Made by a program: the position numbers and the translations under genes. This document shows positions 6,095-8,252 of a stretch of DNA of 8,252 nucleotides, one piece after another. Every line of letters begins with the position of its first letter. Position 1 is the stretch's first letter. A model generated the notes under the pieces. The model was not told the DNA's origin and searched no databases. It saw only the letters and a list, made by a program, of their open reading frames with translations. Source of the DNA: Limiplasma sp045538465 (GTDB lineage: Bacteria; Bacillota; Clostridia; Christensenellales; Aristaeellaceae); assembly GCA_045538465.1 (NCBI GenBank), contig JAZSRK010000036.1, positions 1 through 8,252 on the forward strand. The letters are read 5' to 3'.

Positions 6095-7360
6095 TTATTC
6101 AGCGTCTGCGGCTTGTGCCAATTCTTCTTTGACGGCTTCCTTCACTTCCTCGGCCTTTTCCTTAAGGGAAGTGGGCTCGACGAAAGGTGCTTCGGGTGCG
6201 GCTTCGTCTGCAGCTTGTGCCAATTCTTCTTTGACGGCTTCTTTTGCTTCCTCGGCTTTTTCCTTGAGGGAAGTGGGCTTGTCGGCTTGCTCGGCTGCAT
6301 CCTTGGTAGGCTCGGCAGCGTTAGCTTGTGCATCTTCGGGCTGCTCGGCAGGTACATAGCTGGGGTCGGTCACCCGATAATCCCGGATGATGGTATAGCC
6401 GTCAGGAGTGGTATCGCAGCCCTTGGGCAGGCCGTGCAGCGCCACATTCATGGAAACGATGGCCACTTCCAGCATTTCGGGGGTGGGTTCCTTGGTGGTC
6501 AGGCGCTGCATTTGCATGCCGGGCCAGCGGAGGGCTTCCACCAGTTTGCCCTTGCTATGGGCAAGGCCTTTGAGCACCTCATAGCTGATGCCGGCTACCA
6601 GCGGCAAAAGTAAAAGGCGGCTGCCCAAACGAAGGAAGTAGTCGGTGCCCTGATAGCCCACCAGCGTGAACATGATAATGGAAATAACGAACACGATCAG
6701 CAAAAAGCTGGTGCCGCAGCGGGGGTGCAGGGTGGAAAACTGCTGTGCGTTTTCGGGGGTGAGGGGCAAGTTGTTTTCGTTGCAGTACACGGTCTTGTGC
6801 TCGGCACCGTGGTACTGGAAGGTGCGGCGCACATCCGGTACCGTGCAGCAGAACAGGATGTAGCCGATCAAAATGAGAATGCGAACGATGCCGCTAAGCA
6901 AGTTGACCAGCCAGTTCTGGTTGGGGATCAGCGCCTTGAGGCCGCGAGCCACCAGCTCCGGGATAACAAAAAACAGACCGATCGACAGGATCACCGCCAG
7001 CACGACGGCTGTGCCCATTACGATTTTATCAATGCCCTTGCCCAGCTTTTTGCTCAGCCATTTTTCAAACTTGGTGGGTTCTTCTTCCATAATGCCTAAC
7101 ATATCGGTGCTTTGCTGCAGGGTATTCATACCCATGGAAAGCATATGGCAAAAATTGACCACACCGCGGATGATGGGCCAACCCATCCATTTGTGCTTTT
7201 CGGCAATGGGGGTATAGGGCGTTAGTTTGGTCACGATGGTTTTGTCGGGGCGGCGTACAGAAACAGCGATGGCACGGGGTGCTTTCATCATAACGCCTTC
7301 CATAACGGCTTGACCGCCGATGTCTACCCGGGGGCAGGATGTATTTTTTGTGTTGGACAT
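6095..7360 (-). CDS. yqhQ: DUF1385 membrane protein (YqhQ-like) with duplicated C-terminal tail
   Basis: Integral membrane protein of the DUF1385 family (B. subtilis YqhQ), 421 residues. No biochemical role is established. The family signature is clear: DIGGQAVMEGVMMKAPRA near residues 13-30, a membrane-associated region, then YHGAEHKTVY (183-192) and HPRCGTSF (212-219). The latter hold conserved His, Glu and Cys residues that could bind metal. Four hydrophobic segments lie at about 113-136, 150-174, 217-236 and 246-264. After about residue 335 comes a soluble Ala/Glu/Lys-rich tail ending in two near-identical copies of a PTSLKEKAEE... helical unit (362-387 and 396-421, 34-residue period). 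I chose ATG 7358-7360 with AAAGGA ten bases upstream, because an upstream in-frame ATG (7402) adds residues before the conserved N-terminus. It is probably the first gene of the cluster; the rpmE terminator precedes it, and no convincing minus-strand promoter is visible at 7361-7485. Confidence 0.9.
   Translation of the reverse strand: MSNTKNTSCPRVDIGGQAVMEGVMMKAPRAIAVSVRRPDKTIVTKLTPYTPIAEKHKWMGWPIIRGVVNFCHMLSMGMNTLQQSTDMLGIMEEEPTKFEKWLSKKLGKGIDKIVMGTAVVLAVILSIGLFFVIPELVARGLKALIPNQNWLVNLLSGIVRILILIGYILFCCTVPDVRRTFQYHGAEHKTVYCNENNLPLTPENAQQFSTLHPRCGTSFLLIVFVISIIMFTLVGYQGTDYFLRLGSRLLLLPLVAGISYEVLKGLAHSKGKLVEALRWPGMQMQRLTTKEPTPEMLEVAIVSMNVALHGLPKGCDTTPDGYTIIRDYRVTDPSYVPAEQPEDAQANAAEPTKDAAEQADKPTSLKEKAEEAKEAVKEELAQAADEAAPEAPFVEPTSLKEKAEEVKEAVKEELAQAADAE
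6103..6279 (-). repeat. Two-copy in-frame direct repeat in the DUF1385 tail (102-bp period)
   Basis: Two copies of about 75 bases (6103-6177 and 6205-6279) are nearly identical and offset by 102 bases, so the frame is kept. Each encodes PTSLKEKAEE followed by an A/V-variable KEAVKEELAQAAD helix. The few differences are mostly silent, which suggests a fairly recent tandem duplication. Confidence 0.88.
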
Positions 7361-7411
7361 ATGTAAAAATTCCTTTCTGCGCATAAACATAAATATGCAC
7401 ATTGTTTGTTT

Positions 7412-7442
7412 TCGACAGCTATGCCTGTTTTCCTGCTATAAT
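7412..7442 (+). promoter_or_regulatory. Possible plus-strand promoter antisense to the rpmE end
   Basis: A perfect TATAAT (7437-7442) has TCGACA (7412-7417, five of six -35 positions) upstream, but with a long 19-base spacer. It points towards the rpmE terminator and an 18-codon reading frame at 7482-7538. The region may be a chance match in the AT-rich leader of the DUF1385 gene. Confidence 0.25.
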
Positions 7443-7485
7443 AGGTATGGAATCGTTTGGCTGGTGAGAGGGGAAAACGGCATGC

Positions 7486-7514
7486 AAAAAGAGCATCCCT
7501 TGCGGAATGCTCTT
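7486..7514 (-). terminator. Intrinsic terminator of rpmE
   Basis: On the minus strand GAGCATTCC pairs with GGGATGCTC (one G-T wobble) around a GCAA tetraloop, a stable GNRA-type cap, and TTTTT follows. It begins 11 bases after the rpmE stop and separates rpmE from the DUF1385 cluster. Confidence 0.9.
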
Positions 7515-7524
7515 CTGGCATGGC

Positions 7525-7725
7525 TTAATCGATATTGAAACGCTTCTTGAAGCGATCCACGCGTCCGCCGCTGTCCACCAGCTTCTGCTTGCCGGTGTAG
7601 AAGGGGTGGCACTTGGAGCAAATTTCGACTTTCAGCTCGCCCTTGACGGAGCCGGTTTCGAAAGTCTCACCGCACACGCAACGGACGGTAGACTTGCCAT
7701 ATTTGGGATGGATCTTCTCTTTCAC
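7525..7725 (-). CDS. rpmE: Ribosomal protein L31, zinc-binding form
   Basis: Component of the large (50S) ribosomal subunit, located at the central protuberance and bridging to the small subunit. At 66 residues it has the usual length. The sequence opens with KEKIHPKYG and has the four zinc ligands C16, C18 (CVC) and C36, C39 (CSKC), followed by HPFYTGKQKLVDSGGRVDRFKKRF, which is diagnostic. This is the C-plus form; in many bacteria it is replaced by a cysteine-free paralogue when zinc is scarce, but no such paralogue is in the window. The start codon is GTG (7723-7725), with GAGGTG seven bases upstream. It forms its own transcription unit with an extended -10 promoter and a GCAA-loop terminator, divergent from the tRNA array. 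Confidence 0.97.
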   Translation of the reverse strand: MKEKIHPKYGKSTVRCVCGETFETGSVKGELKVEICSKCHPFYTGKQKLVDSGGRVDRFKKRFNID

Positions 7726-7758
7726 GCTTTTTCACCTCTTTTTGCGTATGCCATGAGT

Positions 7759-7775
7759 AGCGCCCATAAAGCGCT
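7759..7775 (-). promoter_or_regulatory. Small hairpin in the rpmE leader
   Basis: AGCGC (7775-7771) and GCGCT (7763-7759) on the minus strand can pair around a short loop. The stem lies at the start of the roughly 50-base rpmE leader. Ribosomal protein leaders, including several L31 leader classes described in bacteria, often bind the protein product. The 5-bp stem alone is weak evidence for that here. Confidence 0.35.
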
Positions 7776-7780
7776 TAGGT

Positions 7781-7809
7781 ATTATAGCATAGTCACCTGT
7801 GTTTTGCAA
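7781..7809 (-). promoter_or_regulatory. rpmE promoter with extended -10
   Basis: On the minus strand TTGCAA (7809-7804) is followed by a 17-base spacer and a perfect TATAAT (7786-7781). TGC directly before the -10 gives the extended TGNTATAAT form. The predicted transcript begins near 7774, about 50 bases before the GTG start. Confidence 0.8.
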
Positions 7810-7827
7810 CAAGAAAAATGGAATGTG

Positions 7828-7891
7828 CTAAAAAGTTTTTGAAAAAAAGTTTGAAAAAGTTATTGACAAATTCGCCGGTTGGAGGTAATAT
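7828..7891 (+). promoter_or_regulatory. Strong tRNA-array promoter with UP-like A-tracts
   Basis: A consensus TTGACA (7863-7868) is followed by a 17-base spacer and TAATAT (7886-7891). Directly upstream, A-runs at about 7830-7834, 7842-7848 and 7854-7858 are spaced roughly one helical turn apart, as in an UP element that contacts the RNA polymerase alpha subunit. Transcription would begin near 7898, about 20 bases before the first tRNA. Confidence 0.82.
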
Positions 7892-7917
7892 ATACAGCGT
7901 CGCCGAAAGCGACAAAC

Positions 7918-7993
7918 GGGAGCATAGCTCAGCTGGGAGAGCATCTGCCTTACAAGCAGAGGGTCACAGGTTCGAGCCCTGTTGTTCCCACCA
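7918..7993 (+). tRNA. tRNA-Val (anticodon TAC)
   Basis: A full cloverleaf folds: acceptor GGGAGCA with TGTTCCC (one G-T), D-stem GCTC/GAGC, anticodon stem TCTGC/GCAGA with loop CTTACAA, variable loop GGGTC, and T-arm ACAGG-TTCGAGC-CCTGT. The discriminator A is followed by an encoded CCA. Anticodon TAC reads valine GUA and, by wobble, other GUN codons. It is first in the array. Confidence 0.96.
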
Positions 7994-7996
7994 TAT

Positions 7997-8073
7997 GGCC
8001 CGGTAGCTCAGTTGGTTAGAGCGCTAGCCTGTCACGCTAGAGGTCGAGGGTTCGAGCCCCTTCCGGGTCGCCA
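7997..8073 (+). tRNA. tRNA-Asp (anticodon GTC)
   Basis: Cloverleaf: acceptor GGCCCGG with CCGGGTC, D-stem GCTC/GAGC, anticodon stem CTAGC/GCTAG with loop CTGTCAC, and T-arm GAGGG-TTCGAGC-CCCTT. Discriminator G, the usual identity base for tRNA-Asp, is followed by encoded CCA. A three-base TAT spacer separates it from tRNA-Val. Confidence 0.96.
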
Positions 8074-8076
8074 TAT

Positions 8077-8152
8077 GCCTTGGTAGCTCAGTCGGTAGAG
8101 CAGTAGACTGAAAATCTACGTGTCGGTGGTTCGATTCCGCCCCAAGGCACCA
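8077..8152 (+). tRNA. tRNA-Phe (anticodon GAA)
   Basis: Cloverleaf: acceptor GCCTTGG with CCAAGGC (perfect), D-stem GCTC/GAGC, anticodon stem GTAGA/TCTAC with loop CTGAAAA, and T-arm GGTGG-TTCGATT-CCGCC. Discriminator A and encoded CCA follow. The spacer before it is again TAT, the same as between Val and Asp. Confidence 0.96.
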
Positions 8153-8157
8153 AGTGT

Positions 8158-8232
8158 GCGGTAGTAGCTCAGTGGTAGAGTGCCACCTTGCCAAGGTGGA
8201 TGTCGCGAGTTCGAATCTCGTCTACCGCTCCA
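8158..8232 (+). tRNA. tRNA-Gly (anticodon GCC)
   Basis: Cloverleaf: acceptor GCGGTAG with CTACCGC, D-stem GCTC/GAGT with one G-C to T-type change, anticodon stem CCACC/GGTGG with loop TTGCCAA, and T-arm GCGAG-TTCGAAT-CTCGT. Discriminator T, expected for bacterial tRNA-Gly, precedes encoded CCA. It reads GGC and GGU. Confidence 0.96.
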
Positions 8233-8237
8233 CACAC

Positions 8238-8252
8238 GGTGCCATAGCCAAG
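8238..8252 (+). tRNA. 5' end of a fifth tRNA, probably tRNA-Cys (cut by window edge)
   Basis: The last 15 bases, GGTGCCATAGCCAAG, look like an acceptor strand, the TA connector and the D-stem start of a tRNA. The GCCAAG D-arm after a GGNGCCA acceptor is typical of bacterial tRNA-Cys. The anticodon is outside the window, so the identity is a guess. The spacer after tRNA-Gly is five bases. Confidence 0.6.

Noticed and set aside
7361..7402. Upstream ATG (7402) for the DUF1385 gene, adding 14 residues.
   Set aside because: The added residues (MCIFMFMRRK...) are not part of the family N-terminus, and the extension would cover the AAAGGA binding site of the ATG at 7360.
7818..8006. A 62-codon plus-strand frame across the tRNA promoter and tRNA-Val.
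   Set aside because: It runs through a well-folded tRNA gene and its promoter, so translation is not expected.

Overview
The window looks like a chromosomal housekeeping segment of a moderately GC-rich Gram-positive anaerobe of class Clostridia, probably order Oscillospirales (Faecalibacterium/Gemmiger/Oscillibacter-like). This placement is inferred from the gene set and order, strong AGGAGG-type ribosome binding sites, tRNA genes that encode their CCA ends, and a four-cysteine ribosomal protein L31. No species can be named from the sequence alone.

Layout, left to right. Positions 1-182 hold three consecutive inverted repeats and no gene. A consensus-like promoter then drives a plus-strand gene (228-893) for an XRE-type regulator with a zinc ribbon. 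It ends at a long perfect hairpin (898-942) that serves as a two-way terminator facing the minus-strand genes.

Positions 947-7360 hold a tightly packed minus-strand cluster. Read in the direction of transcription it is: a DUF1385/YqhQ membrane protein, prmC (release-factor glutamine methyltransferase), prfA (release factor 1), a Sua5/TsaC-type threonylcarbamoyl-AMP synthase, a YwlE-like arginine/tyrosine phosphatase, and a beta-CASP metallo-beta-lactamase-fold ribonuclease. Three junctions have exactly one base between stop and next start, and a fourth has six, which points to one transcript with translational coupling. The theme is translation and its quality: PrmC methylates the GGQ motif of RF1, Sua5 starts t6A synthesis on ANN-decoding tRNAs, YwlE-type enzymes remove phosphate from arginine in the protein-degradation pathway, and the last gene is an RNA-processing nuclease.

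Upstream of the cluster, rpmE (L31) is a separate minus-strand unit with an extended -10 promoter, a short structured leader and a GCAA-loop terminator. Divergent from rpmE, an AT-rich TTGACA promoter drives a plus-strand tRNA array, Val(TAC)-Asp(GTC)-Phe(GAA)-Gly(GCC), followed by the 5' end of what is probably tRNA-Cys, cut by the window edge.

The most notable observation is that full-length prfA can only begin at a CTG codon (5245-5247). The usual start codons would give an RF1 lacking its first 40 residues. Other points of interest are the hairpin cluster at the left edge, a recent-looking in-frame 34-residue duplication at the end of the DUF1385 protein, and the zinc-ribbon regulator with its unrecognised C-terminal domain. 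I see no CRISPR array, transposase, phage gene or defence system.
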